Source: Parabacteroides merdae ATCC 43184 (GTDB lineage: Bacteria > Bacteroidota > Bacteroidia > Bacteroidales > Tannerellaceae). From it: a DNA stretch of 64,000 nucleotides. The position numbers were made by a program, and so were the translations under genes. The notes beneath the pieces were generated by a model. That model did no database searches, was not told where the DNA came from, and saw nothing but the letters and a program-made list of their open reading frames with translations. The stretch is taken from NCBI RefSeq assembly GCF_025151215.1, contig NZ_CP102286.1, forward strand, positions 1,612,001 through 1,676,000, read 5' to 3'. This document shows positions 56,888 through 64,000 of this stretch, piece by piece. How positions within the stretch are numbered: position 1 is the first letter of the stretch; every line of letters starts with the position of its first letter.

Positions 56888-58686
56888 AAAGAAGGTGTGT
56901 CGTAATACCCGATGCGCCTTCTTTTTTTCGTTGACTATAAAAATCGGCTCATTTTTTTAAGCTGCGACATTTTGAGGATTTCTTCGATTTATGTGTTCCC
57001 AGCATCTAAATATAGCTACTGTAAGCTCATAAAACAGTCCAGTCAGCCAATCCATACCTTCTTTAGCCATTTTTGCACATATCTTTTTTATATTGAAGGC
57101 AATGGCAAAGAAGGCAAAATCCATGAAGACCTTGTCCTTTCCAAAATGGCGGAAACGTTTGTAATTCATATTGTTTTTCATTTGTCCGAACACGGCTTCC
57201 GGTTCTATGCATCTCTGTCCTCTGTGTTTCAGCCCTTCCTCGGAGCAGAGCTGCTCTTTGGCTTTTTGCCTGTATTTTCTGAGCCTGTGATTCAGTTCTA
57301 TCGTCCTGTTTCCTTTTGCTTTAAAACAACGGCATCTCGCTGACATATCCGGATGCGGTTTTCACATGTATAGTACCTATCCTCCGCATCCTTTGTCCCA
57401 TAGGGCAGATGCAAAAGTCATGTTCTTCATTGTAGTAGAAGTTTTCTGCCTTGAACGGATCCGGTTTGAATCTCGGCCGCTGCTCCATGTGGAAATAGTT
57501 ATATTTGACGTAAGCTTCCATGCCGTTCTCTGACATGAAGCGGTAATTCTCCTCGGAACCATAGCCGGAATCGGCAACCACCGTATGAGCCATCCGGTCA
57601 TACCTGTTTGAAAAAGATTGCAGGAAAGGGATCATGGTCAGTGTATCCGTAGGGTTCGGGAAGAGTGCAAAATCGGTGATGAACTGGTTCTCGGTGCCGA
57701 TCTGAAGGTTGTAACCGGGCTTCGTCTGCCCGTTACGCATGGCATCCTCCTTCATTCTCATGAAAGTTGCGTCCTTGTCCGTCTTGGAATAGGAATTCCT
57801 CTCTTGCAGCGTGTCCAGATGACTGTCGTATTCCTGGAGTTTGTCCCTATGTTCTTCCAACTCCTTCAGCTGTTTGCGTCTCTTTTTCAGCTCAGTCTTT
57901 TCCTCCTTGGTGGAAGGCTCGGGAACCTGTTCCAGCACATGACGTAATTCTCCCGCCATTTCGGTCAGCATGGCCGGAGTGAACTCAACCTCCTCATTAC
58001 TTTCCGAAGACTTTTCTTGGGCGATGACATCGTCTATCTGCCCTAGCAGGACATGTATCTTCTTCATCAGGCGTTCACGGTTCCGCTCAACCGTTTTTCG
58101 CCAAACGAAAGTATACTTGTTGGCTTTGGATTCAATCTTTGTCCCGTCAATGTATTCCACGTTCAGGCTGATGAAGCCTTTGGAAGAGAGAAGAAGTACG
58201 GTTTGGGTAAACATCTCGTTGATTTCCTTCTTCACCCGATTGCGGAAACGGTTGATGGTAATGAAATCCGGTTTCTCATATCCGGCAAGCCAGATATAAT
58301 GAATGTCACGATGAAGGAGCTTTTCGATTTTCCGGCAGGAGTAGACGTTGTTCATGTAGGCATACAGAATGACCTTGAGCATCATCTGGGGATGGTAAGG
58401 GCTGCGGCCACATTCCTTATATAGCTTCCTGAAACTTTCAAGATTCAGGCCCTCAACCAGGGCGTCAACCATGCGCACCGGATCGTTATCTGCAATATCC
58501 TCATCTATTCTTTGAGGAAAAAGCACTGTTTGGTTGGGATTGTAAGGACGAAAATGTATCTTTGCCATAGTATAAATTCTTATGCCTAAAGATACAAAAT
58601 CTTCAGGTTATAACAAAGCCCCAGCTTGTGAAAGTCGGGGCTTTGGGCATAAAAAAAGAAGGTGAGAATTTTGACACACCTTCTTT
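56888..58686 (-). mobile_element. IS1182-family-like insertion sequence (defective)
   Basis: About 1.8 kb with 14-bp perfect terminal inverted repeats AAAGAAGGTGTGTC (56888-56901) and GACACACCTTCTTT (58673-58686). Both ends also form terminator-like hairpins with A/T runs. The right one sits where a dps terminator is expected. A second hairpin (AAAGCCCC 58615-58622 with GGGGCTTT 58637-58644) lies upstream of the transposase and may block incoming transcription. No clear target duplication was found. Confidence 0.8.
56957..58568 (-). pseudogene. IS1182-type transposase with internal deletion and frameshift
   Basis: The N-terminal part (58568 to 57321) begins MAKIHFRPYNPNQTVLFPQR and has VEYIDGTKIESKANKYTFVW and DSGYGSEENY, typical of the DDE domain. 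It stops after HVKTASGYVSEMPLF. The C-terminal part continues in another frame (57346 to 56957) with CRCFKAKGNRTIELNHRL and EPEAVFGQMKNNMNYKRF. Compared with relatives recalled, about 14 codons between GYV and FKAKGNR are missing, so a deletion of roughly 40 bases broke the frame. Probably inactive. Confidence 0.8.
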
Positions 58687-58726
58687 CCAAACGCAACGAA
58701 TAAATTATTAATTACTTACACTCTTA

Positions 58727-59215
58727 TTATTTCTTACAGTCGCAAGAAGAGTAAGCCACTAACATCCAAACCAATTTTTCCTGTTCCTTCAGGTAATCGC
58801 TCATCAATGCTACTGTCGCCTCGTCTCCGGATTCGGAAGCCAAAGAAAGTAATTTACGTTCTTCGGCAATAAACTGGCCGTAAGTGTCCAGAACGTTTTC
58901 CAACGCTTCGTCTGCACAAGATACGCCCGACACCTCCTTTACTTTGGCAACTTTCAGATATTCACTGAATTTGTTAACCGGAACACCACCTAACATCAGG
59001 ATACGCTCAGCCAGTTCATCTACCTTTTCAGCGGCATCGTTATACATATCTTCGAACTTGCTGTGGAGAACAAAGAAACCGTGTCCCTTAATGTTCCAAT
59101 GGAAACCGCGAAGGTTTGTATAGAATACCTGATAATCGGCTAATAACTGTTGTAATGCTTCAACTACTTTACCTGCAGCAACTGCATCCAAATGGATATA
59201 ATCTAATGTCTTCAT
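58727..59215 (-). CDS. dps: Dps/ferritin-like DNA protection protein
   Basis: A 162-residue Dps family protein (PF00210) that stores iron and removes peroxide. Ferroxidase residues are seen in FHWNIKGHGFFVLHSKFEDMYND (His and Asp/Glu residues about 38-60). It is divergent from oxyR and has a full Bacteroides promoter. The arrangement matches oxyR-controlled peroxide defence known in Bacteroides. Confidence 0.94.
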   Translation of the reverse strand: MKTLDYIHLDAVAAGKVVEALQQLLADYQVFYTNLRGFHWNIKGHGFFVLHSKFEDMYNDAAEKVDELAERILMLGGVPVNKFSEYLKVAKVKEVSGVSCADEALENVLDTYGQFIAEERKLLSLASESGDEATVALMSDYLKEQEKLVWMLVAYSSCDCKK

Positions 59216-59261
59216 AATACTTTACTTTTTAATTGTTATACTTTTCGTTTTTCTTGTACTG

Positions 59262-59293
59262 CAAAGATACATCAGATATAAGTACCTGTCAAA
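59262..59293 (-). promoter_or_regulatory. dps promoter with both consensus elements
   Basis: On the minus strand TTTG (59290-59293) is followed after exactly 20 bases by TATCTTTG (59262-59269). This is the best -33/-7 pair in the window. The start site would be near 59255, giving a leader of 40 bases. Confidence 0.75.
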
Positions 59294-59430
59294 CAGATAA
59301 TTTTTATACACAAATAGATATACTCTATCACACTTCCGGCAGAACGGATTACCAGTCCGATACCGAAGACGCAGCATTCGTCGGAATGATACTTTTACAC
59401 AAATATTCCATACCTGCCTGCTCTTGCTTT

Positions 59431-59492
59431 CAAAACATATATGCTTTGAACACGAAACATATATGTTTTGAAATCGAATCATATATGTTTCG
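59431..59492. repeat. Triple palindrome array C (3 x 18 bp, 22-bp period)
   Basis: Units at 59431 (CAAAACATATATGCTTTG), 59453 (CGAAACATATATGTTTTG) and 59475 (CGAATCATATATGTTTCG), all with CATATATG cores and 4-bp spacers. The array ends 77 bases before the oxyR ATG and just upstream of its presumed promoter (TACCTTCG, 59516). Confidence 0.9.
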
Positions 59493-59568
59493 CATTGCAT
59501 TTCATGATTTTTTCCTACCTTCGTAAAAATTATCAATACAGAGTCCGTAACAACAAACAAAGAATATT

Positions 59569-60495
59569 ATGAATATACAACAACTCGAATACATCCTGGC
59601 TGTAGACACATACCGCCATTTTGCCAAAGCTGCAGAACATTGCCGCGTAACTCAACCGACATTAAGCATGATGATCCAGAAACTGGAAGATGAACTGGGC
59701 GTGAAACTTTTCGACCGCAATATCCAGCCGGTCTGCCCTACCCCTGCCGGCCGTAAGGTGATCGATCAGGCACGTGTAGTCCTCTACCAGACTTCTCTGA
59801 TTAAAGATATCGTAAACGAAGAAGAGCAATCTTTGAAAGGTACGTTCCGTCTCGCCGTGTTACCGACGATTGCTCCTTATCTGCTTCCCCGCTTTTTCCA
59901 GCAAGTATCGGAGAAGCATCCTGATCTGGATATCCGCATTCTGGAAATGCAAACGGCTCCTACAACGAAAGCCCTCCTAAACGGCGAAATAGATGCTGCC
60001 ATCATCGCAAACCAACCGACGGAGGTGCAGCTACAGGGAGACATCCTATATTACGAACAGTTTTATGCTTACGTAGCCCGTAACGAAAGCGTGTTCAAGA
60101 AAGAGATGGTCCGCTCCGCCGATATCAGCGACGAACGTCTTTGGTTGCTGGATGAAGGACATTGTTTCCGCGATCAGCTGATGCGTTTTTGCCAAATGGA
60201 AAAGGTCAAACTCCGTCAGGCAGCCTACCGTCTGGGAAGTCTGGAGACTTTTATGCGTATGGTTGAAAGCGGCAACGGCGTCACTTTTATTCCGGAACTG
60301 GCTACCTATCAGTTAAGCGAACAGCAAAAAGAACTGGTACGCCCGTTTGCCATCCCCAAACCGGCACGTGAAATCGTCTGGGTAACCCGCAAAGATTTTA
60401 TCCGGCATTCGGTCGCCGGTATTCTGATCGAAAGCATCCGAAAATCTGTTCCAAAAGAAATGCGTACGCTGCAAGCGGGGTTGCGAGTGGTCTGA
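59569..60495 (+). CDS. oxyR: Hydrogen peroxide-responsive regulator OxyR (LysR family)
   Basis: A 308-residue LysR-type regulator. The helix-turn-helix occupies about 18-37 (HFAKAAEHCRVTQPTLSMMI). The effector domain has Cys199 and Cys208 in GHCFRDQLMRFC, the same positions and spacing as the peroxide-sensing pair of E. coli OxyR. It probably activates dps, catalase and alkyl hydroperoxide reductase genes. It is divergent from dps, with array C in between. Confidence 0.95.
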   Translation: MNIQQLEYILAVDTYRHFAKAAEHCRVTQPTLSMMIQKLEDELGVKLFDRNIQPVCPTPAGRKVIDQARVVLYQTSLIKDIVNEEEQSLKGTFRLAVLPTIAPYLLPRFFQQVSEKHPDLDIRILEMQTAPTTKALLNGEIDAAIIANQPTEVQLQGDILYYEQFYAYVARNESVFKKEMVRSADISDERLWLLDEGHCFRDQLMRFCQMEKVKLRQAAYRLGSLETFMRMVESGNGVTFIPELATYQLSEQQKELVRPFAIPKPAREIVWVTRKDFIRHSVAGILIESIRKSVPKEMRTLQAGLRVV

Positions 60496-60635
60496 AACGG
60501 AATTGTCTTTCATAGGACAGTAAAATTTGGAAAGCCGGCAATTTAAACACATGACCGATTCATGTCTATCTGGCTAAAAAACACCCCTGACGAAATAAAT
60601 ATTTCGGATGCGATGAAAAAAAATATCACTTTATG

Positions 60636-60665
60636 CTTGTAGTTTCCAAAAAAGCGTTACTTTTG
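60636..60665 (+). promoter_or_regulatory. Promoter of the aromatic amino acid operon
   Basis: CTTG (60636-60639) as -33 and TACTTTTG (60658-60665) as -7, spaced by 18 bases. The start site would be near 60672, about 20 bases before the leader ATG. Bases 60496-60635 hold nothing that I can support. Confidence 0.6.
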
Positions 60666-60692
60666 CTGCGTATTTAAAAACAAAGAGACAAA

Positions 60693-60767
60693 ATGAATCG
60701 ATTTAGCTTTACATATTACTTTTATTACTTTTACTTTAGCAGAGTGAAGGCAGGAGTTTGTATGTAA
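60693..60767 (+). CDS. Phe/Tyr-rich leader peptide of the pheA operon
   Basis: A 24-codon ORF from ATG 60693 to TAA 60765-60767. Codons 4-15 read FSFTYYFYYFYF, giving five Phe and five Tyr in twelve residues; the end is SRVKAGVCM. This matches attenuation leader peptides, where shortage of charged tRNA-Phe or tRNA-Tyr stalls the ribosome. It lies between the promoter and a terminator, directly before prephenate dehydratase. It is too short for ordinary gene callers. Confidence 0.85.
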   Translation: MNRFSFTYYFYYFYFSRVKAGVCM

Positions 60768-60838
60768 AGCATTGATGAATGAATGTATATATCAATAACA
60801 AAATATGAAGTCCTGCCGGTTTCGGTGGGACTTTTTTG
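60749..60838 (+). promoter_or_regulatory. Transcription attenuator (terminator and antiterminator) before pheA
   Basis: The terminator stem is AAGTCCTGCCG (60808-60818) with the complementary arm 60823-60833, a GTTT loop and a T6 tail (60832-60837). GGCAGGAGTT (60749-60758), inside leader codons 19-22, can pair with AAGTCCTGCC (60808-60817) instead, with a single mismatch. A ribosome stalled on the Phe/Tyr codons would leave this arm free and prevent termination; a finishing ribosome would cover it. Confidence 0.8.
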
Positions 60839-60840
60839 TT

Positions 60841-60868
60841 ATTGAAAATTGAGAATTGAAAAATAATA
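60841..60868. repeat. Heptamer repeat before pheA
   Basis: Units attgaaa, attgaga, attgaaa and aataata lie between the attenuator and the pheA ATG, 12 bases before it. Confidence 0.6.
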
Positions 60869-60880
60869 GATAAAGAGAAG

Positions 60881-61726
60881 ATGAAAAAGAAAGTAGCAAT
60901 CCAGGGAATAGCCGGTTCGTATCACGATATAGCCGCCCGTAATTATTTCGAAGGTGAAGAAATTGAAATTATCGGTTGCAACACATTCAGAGATGTTATT
61001 TCGACCATCAAGAAAGATCCTTCCATTCTGGGAATGATGGCGATCGAAAATACGATTGCAGGCAGCTTGTTGCAGAACCATGAGTTGATCCGCGAAAGCG
61101 GTTTGCAAGTTATCGGCGAATACAAACTGCGCATATCCCACTCGTTGGTTGCACTTCCAGGGACCAATATCCACGATGTCAAAGAAGTCAACTCTCACCC
61201 GATCGCCCTAATGCAATGTACCGATTTCCTCGATACGCTACCTAACGCAAAAGTGGTCGAGAAGGAAGATACCGCCATGAGCGCCCGGTGGATTTCGGAA
61301 AACCAACTGAAGGGACACGCCGCCATCTGTGGGAAACTGGCCGCCCAGATCTACAACATGGAAGTCCTTGCCGAAGGGATCGAGACAAACAAACGAAACT
61401 TCACCCGCTTTTTGGCAATAGCCGACCGATGGACGGCAGACGAGATGCTCAAAGGTGAAGACAAAAACAAAGCGTCGGTCGTTTTCGCTCTCCCCCACAC
61501 AGCCGGCAGCCTCTCCAAAGTTCTCTCCGTCCTTTCCTTCTACGACATGAATCTTTCTAAAATACAATCCTTGCCAATCATCGGCCGCGAATGGGAATAT
61601 CTGTTCTATATCAATCTGACATTTACGGACTACCTGCGTTACAAACAGGCATTGGATGCTATCAGACCATTGACAAAAGACTTAAAAATATTAGGTGAAT
61701 ATGCAGAAGGAAAACAAAGTGTATAA
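60881..61726 (+). CDS. pheA: Prephenate dehydratase
   Basis: A 281-residue monofunctional prephenate dehydratase with a C-terminal ACT domain. The catalytic region includes KVAIQGIAGSYHDIAARNYF, MMAIENTIAGSLLQNHELI and TNKRNFTRFLAI (the Thr-Arg-Phe motif). The ACT domain (about 200-275, HTAGSLSKVLSVLSFYDMNLSKIQSLPI) binds Phe for feedback. It makes phenylpyruvate and is the first gene after the attenuator. Confidence 0.95.
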   Translation: MKKKVAIQGIAGSYHDIAARNYFEGEEIEIIGCNTFRDVISTIKKDPSILGMMAIENTIAGSLLQNHELIRESGLQVIGEYKLRISHSLVALPGTNIHDVKEVNSHPIALMQCTDFLDTLPNAKVVEKEDTAMSARWISENQLKGHAAICGKLAAQIYNMEVLAEGIETNKRNFTRFLAIADRWTADEMLKGEDKNKASVVFALPHTAGSLSKVLSVLSFYDMNLSKIQSLPIIGREWEYLFYINLTFTDYLRYKQALDAIRPLTKDLKILGEYAEGKQSV

Positions 61727-62888
61727 CATTACCCCCGCTAATCGCGTAGGTAGCGTACAGGAATACTACTTTTCCAGGAAACTGAAAGAAGTAGCCGAAA
61801 TGAACGCCGCTGGTAAAAATGTGATCAACCTCGGCATTGGCAGTCCCGATCTTCCCCCTTCGGAACAGACAATCGAGACATTGTGTGAACATGCTCGTAA
61901 GCCGAACGAACATGGTTATCAGCCGTATGTAGGTATTCCTGAACTGCGTAAAGGATTCGCCGATTGGTATAAGAAATGGTATGACGTGGATCTTGATCCG
62001 AAAACAGAGATCCAACCGCTGATCGGTTCCAAAGAGGGAATCCTGCACATATCGCTGGCATTCTTGAATCCGGGCGATGGCGTGCTGGTTCCCAACCCCG
62101 GCTATCCGACCTATAGTTCGGTTAGCAAACTGGTTGAAGCCAATCTGATCCCTTACAAACTGAAAGAAGAATTAGGCTGGCAACCGGACTTCGAAGAACT
62201 GGAAAAAATGGATCTCTCGAACGTCAAACTGATGTGGACCAACTACCCCAATATGCCGACAGGAGCTAATGCCAGCATGGAACTGTACGAAAAACTGGTC
62301 GCTTTCGGAAAGAAGCACGGAATCATCATTTGCAACGACAACCCGTATAGTTTCATTCTGAACGAACATCCGCTAAGCATCCTGGCCGTACCGGGAGCCA
62401 AAGACATCTGTATAGAAATGAACTCCATGAGTAAAGCGCACAATATGCCAGGCTGGCGTATGGCAATGCTCGCTTCCAATGCCCAATTCGTACAGTGGGT
62501 CCTGAAAGTAAAAAGCAATATCGATTCCGGACAGTTCAAGCCGATGCAATATGCGGCCGTCGAAGCATTGAGCGCACCGAAGGAATGGTATGACAATATG
62601 AACCGTGTATACCGCAGTCGCCGTGATCTCGCCGGACAGATCATGCACACGTTGGGATGCGAATACGACGAAAAGCAGGTAGGTATGTTCCTTTGGGGGA
62701 AAATCCCAGCCGGAGCAGAAGGCAGCGAAGCAATAGCCGACAGAGTCCTGTACGAAGCCAACGTATTTCTAACGCCGGGATTTATCTTTGGCAACCTGGG
62801 CGAACGTTACATCCGTATCTCGCTCTGCTGTAAAAACGAGACATTGGAAGAAGCTTTGAAGAGAATAAAAAAGATTTATGATTTATAG
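61701..62888 (+). CDS. Class I/II aminotransferase, probably aromatic
   Basis: A 395-residue fold-type I PLP aminotransferase. The PLP lysine is in NSMSKAHNMPGWRM (about 234-247), and the NYPNMPTGA and NPGYPTYSSV segments are typical. From its place between pheA and DAHP synthase it probably transaminates phenylpyruvate or prephenate. The ATG at 61701 is preferred to a GTG at 61695. It overlaps pheA by 26 bases. The last codons and stop lie inside a heptamer repeat. Confidence 0.9.
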   Translation: MQKENKVYNITPANRVGSVQEYYFSRKLKEVAEMNAAGKNVINLGIGSPDLPPSEQTIETLCEHARKPNEHGYQPYVGIPELRKGFADWYKKWYDVDLDPKTEIQPLIGSKEGILHISLAFLNPGDGVLVPNPGYPTYSSVSKLVEANLIPYKLKEELGWQPDFEELEKMDLSNVKLMWTNYPNMPTGANASMELYEKLVAFGKKHGIIICNDNPYSFILNEHPLSILAVPGAKDICIEMNSMSKAHNMPGWRMAMLASNAQFVQWVLKVKSNIDSGQFKPMQYAAVEALSAPKEWYDNMNRVYRSRRDLAGQIMHTLGCEYDEKQVGMFLWGKIPAGAEGSEAIADRVLYEANVFLTPGFIFGNLGERYIRISLCCKNETLEEALKRIKKIYDL

Positions 62889-62966
62889 TTTATGATTTAT
62901 GTATCACCATCCAATCATATTCTCAAATCATAAATCATAAACTATAAATCATAAATTACAAATCAT
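62873..62966. repeat. Heptamer element with perfect 27-bp inverted repeat
   Basis: Left units gatttat, gatttat, agtttat, gatttat are mirrored by aaatcat, aaactat and related units on the right. The arms 62874-62900 and 62930-62956 are perfectly complementary over 27 bp around a 29-base loop. The element contains the aminotransferase stop and ends 9 bases before the next ATG. Confidence 0.85.
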
Positions 62967-62975
62967 CATACAGTC

Positions 62976-64000
62976 ATGGAAATGGAATTAGAATCAATCA
63001 TGTTACCCGGTATAGACCCGCAACGTCCTATTGTAATCGCCGGTCCGTGTAGCGCTGAGACAGAAGAGCAAGTAATGGAAACGGCCAGAGGAATCGCAGA
63101 CAAAGGCATCAAGTTGTTCCGCGCAGGAATCTGGAAACCTCGTACCAAACCGGGTGGATTCGAAGGAATTGGTGCAGAAGGCTTGCAATGGTTGAAACGG
63201 GTAAAAAAGGAAACAGGTATGTATGTGGCTACCGAAGTGGCAACGAAAGACCATGTTTTCGAAGCATTGAAAGCAGGGATCGACGTGTTGTGGATCGGAG
63301 CCCGTACAACGGTTAATCCGTTCGCCGTACAGGAGATCGCCGATGCACTGAAAGGAGTAGATGTTCCTGTCTTGATCAAGAACCCGGTCAATCCGGATTT
63401 GGAACTGTGGATCGGAGCTTTCCAGCGTCTCTATGGTGCCGGTATCCGTCGTCTGGGAGCCATCCATCGCGGTTTCAGCTCTTATGATAAGAAGATGTAC
63501 CGCAACCTCCCGCTCTGGCATATCCCCATCGAACTTCGTCGCCGCATGCCGAACCTGCCTATTTTCTGTGATCCGAGCCATATCGGAGGCAAACGCGAAC
63601 TGATCGCTCCTCTCTGCCAGCAGGCTATGGACTTGAGTTTCGATGGTTTGATCATCGAATCGCATTGCAACCCCGATTGCGCTTGGAGCGACGCTTCACA
63701 GCAGATCACACCGGATGTATTGGATTACGTTCTGAATTTATTGGTTATCCGCGACTCCAACCAGACAACGGAAAACTTGGCTGAACTCCGCCGCCAGATC
63801 GATGGTATCGACGAACAACTACTGGAACTGCTGGCTAAACGTATGCGTATCTCCCGCGAGATCGGCGTGTACAAAAAAGAGCACAATATGCCAATCCTGC
63901 AATCACCGCGCTACAGCGAAATTCTGGAAAAGCGTTCCAATATGGGTGAACAGATGGATTTGAGTACGGACTTTGTAAAAGAAATCTTGAAAGAAATCCA
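62976..64000 (+). CDS. Bifunctional DAHP synthase/chorismate mutase (3' end beyond window)
   Basis: The visible 341 codons begin MEMELESIMLPGIDPQRPIV. The DAHP synthase type I/KDO8P-like barrel shows VIAGPCSAET, FRAGIWKPRTKPGGFEG, ATEVATKDHVF, IGARTTVNPFA, IKNPVNPDLELW and DPSHIGGKRE. From about residue 264 a chorismate mutase type II domain follows (ELRRQIDGIDEQLLELLAKR). This joins the first and a branch-point step of aromatic synthesis. No stop before the window end. It is the third gene of the attenuated operon. Confidence 0.93.
   Translation, partial: MEMELESIMLPGIDPQRPIVIAGPCSAETEEQVMETARGIADKGIKLFRAGIWKPRTKPGGFEGIGAEGLQWLKRVKKETGMYVATEVATKDHVFEALKAGIDVLWIGARTTVNPFAVQEIADALKGVDVPVLIKNPVNPDLELWIGAFQRLYGAGIRRLGAIHRGFSSYDKKMYRNLPLWHIPIELRRRMPNLPIFCDPSHIGGKRELIAPLCQQAMDLSFDGLIIESHCNPDCAWSDASQQITPDVLDYVLNLLVIRDSNQTTENLAELRRQIDGIDEQLLELLAKRMRISREIGVYKKEHNMPILQSPRYSEILEKRSNMGEQMDLSTDFVKEILKEI

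Noticed and set aside
56957..57346. The 129-codon frame as an independent gene
   Set aside because: Its sequence is the C-terminal part of the IS1182 transposase in a shifted frame.
56881..58694. CCAA on both sides of the IS as target duplication
   Set aside because: The four bases are not at equal distance from both ends of the inverted repeats, so chance is likely.

Overview
The window looks like a chromosomal segment of a gut Bacteroidales bacterium, most likely a Parabacteroides or close relative (inference). The signs are type III glutamine synthetase, DapL-type lysine synthesis, a 630-residue PurF-like amidotransferase next to carAB, TPR sensor kinases, GH2/GH78/GH109 enzymes, and many promoters with the Bacteroides -7 element TAnnTTTG in place of sigma70 boxes. 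No rRNA, tRNA, CRISPR array, prophage or conjugative element was found.

Layout. 1-2.9 kb: small redox and membrane genes. 3-5.7 kb: lutABC lactate oxidation operon (-). 5.8-12.2 kb: carB, carA and a PurF-like amidotransferase (-). 12.4-17.8 kb: a GNAT gene and a giant exonuclease-RecQ-UvrD fusion (-). 18.1-19.6 kb: a sensor-kinase-like protein without the usual histidine. 20-27.8 kb: gltB, gltD, asnB (+). 27.9-30.7 kb: a surface lipoprotein and a DUF4469 protein (-) behind a candidate invertible promoter. 31-36.8 kb: cupin, GH2 and GH78. 37.3-44.1 kb: dapF, dapL, glnN, a broken toxin-antitoxin scar and nadE. 44.1-44.7 kb: a repeat-rich spacer. 44.7-51.3 kb: GH109, DEAD-box helicase, RecQ and two L,D-transpeptidases. 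51.2-56.4 kb: aguA-aguB-pabB-pabC (-) and a DUF6493-like gene. 56.4-58.7 kb: gene remnants beside a broken IS1182-type element. 58.7-60.5 kb: divergent dps/oxyR. 60.6-64 kb: an aromatic amino acid operon (leader peptide and attenuator, pheA, aminotransferase, DAHP synthase/chorismate mutase, cut by the window end).

Much of the window concerns nitrogen: five glutamine-using enzymes (carbamoyl phosphate synthase, PurF-like, glutamate synthase, asparagine synthetase, NAD synthetase) plus glutamine synthetase. The most notable non-gene signals are: (1) a Phe/Tyr-rich leader peptide with terminator and antiterminator before pheA; (2) a 183-bp segment bounded by perfect 16-bp inverted repeats whose only consensus promoter points away from the lipoprotein operon; (3) three intergenic arrays, each of exactly three 18-bp palindromes at 22-bp period, with CATATATG or CACCGGTG cores; (4) a family of 7-bp-period repeats at operon junctions that supplies stop codons, abuts start codons and has entered carA and carB in frame.
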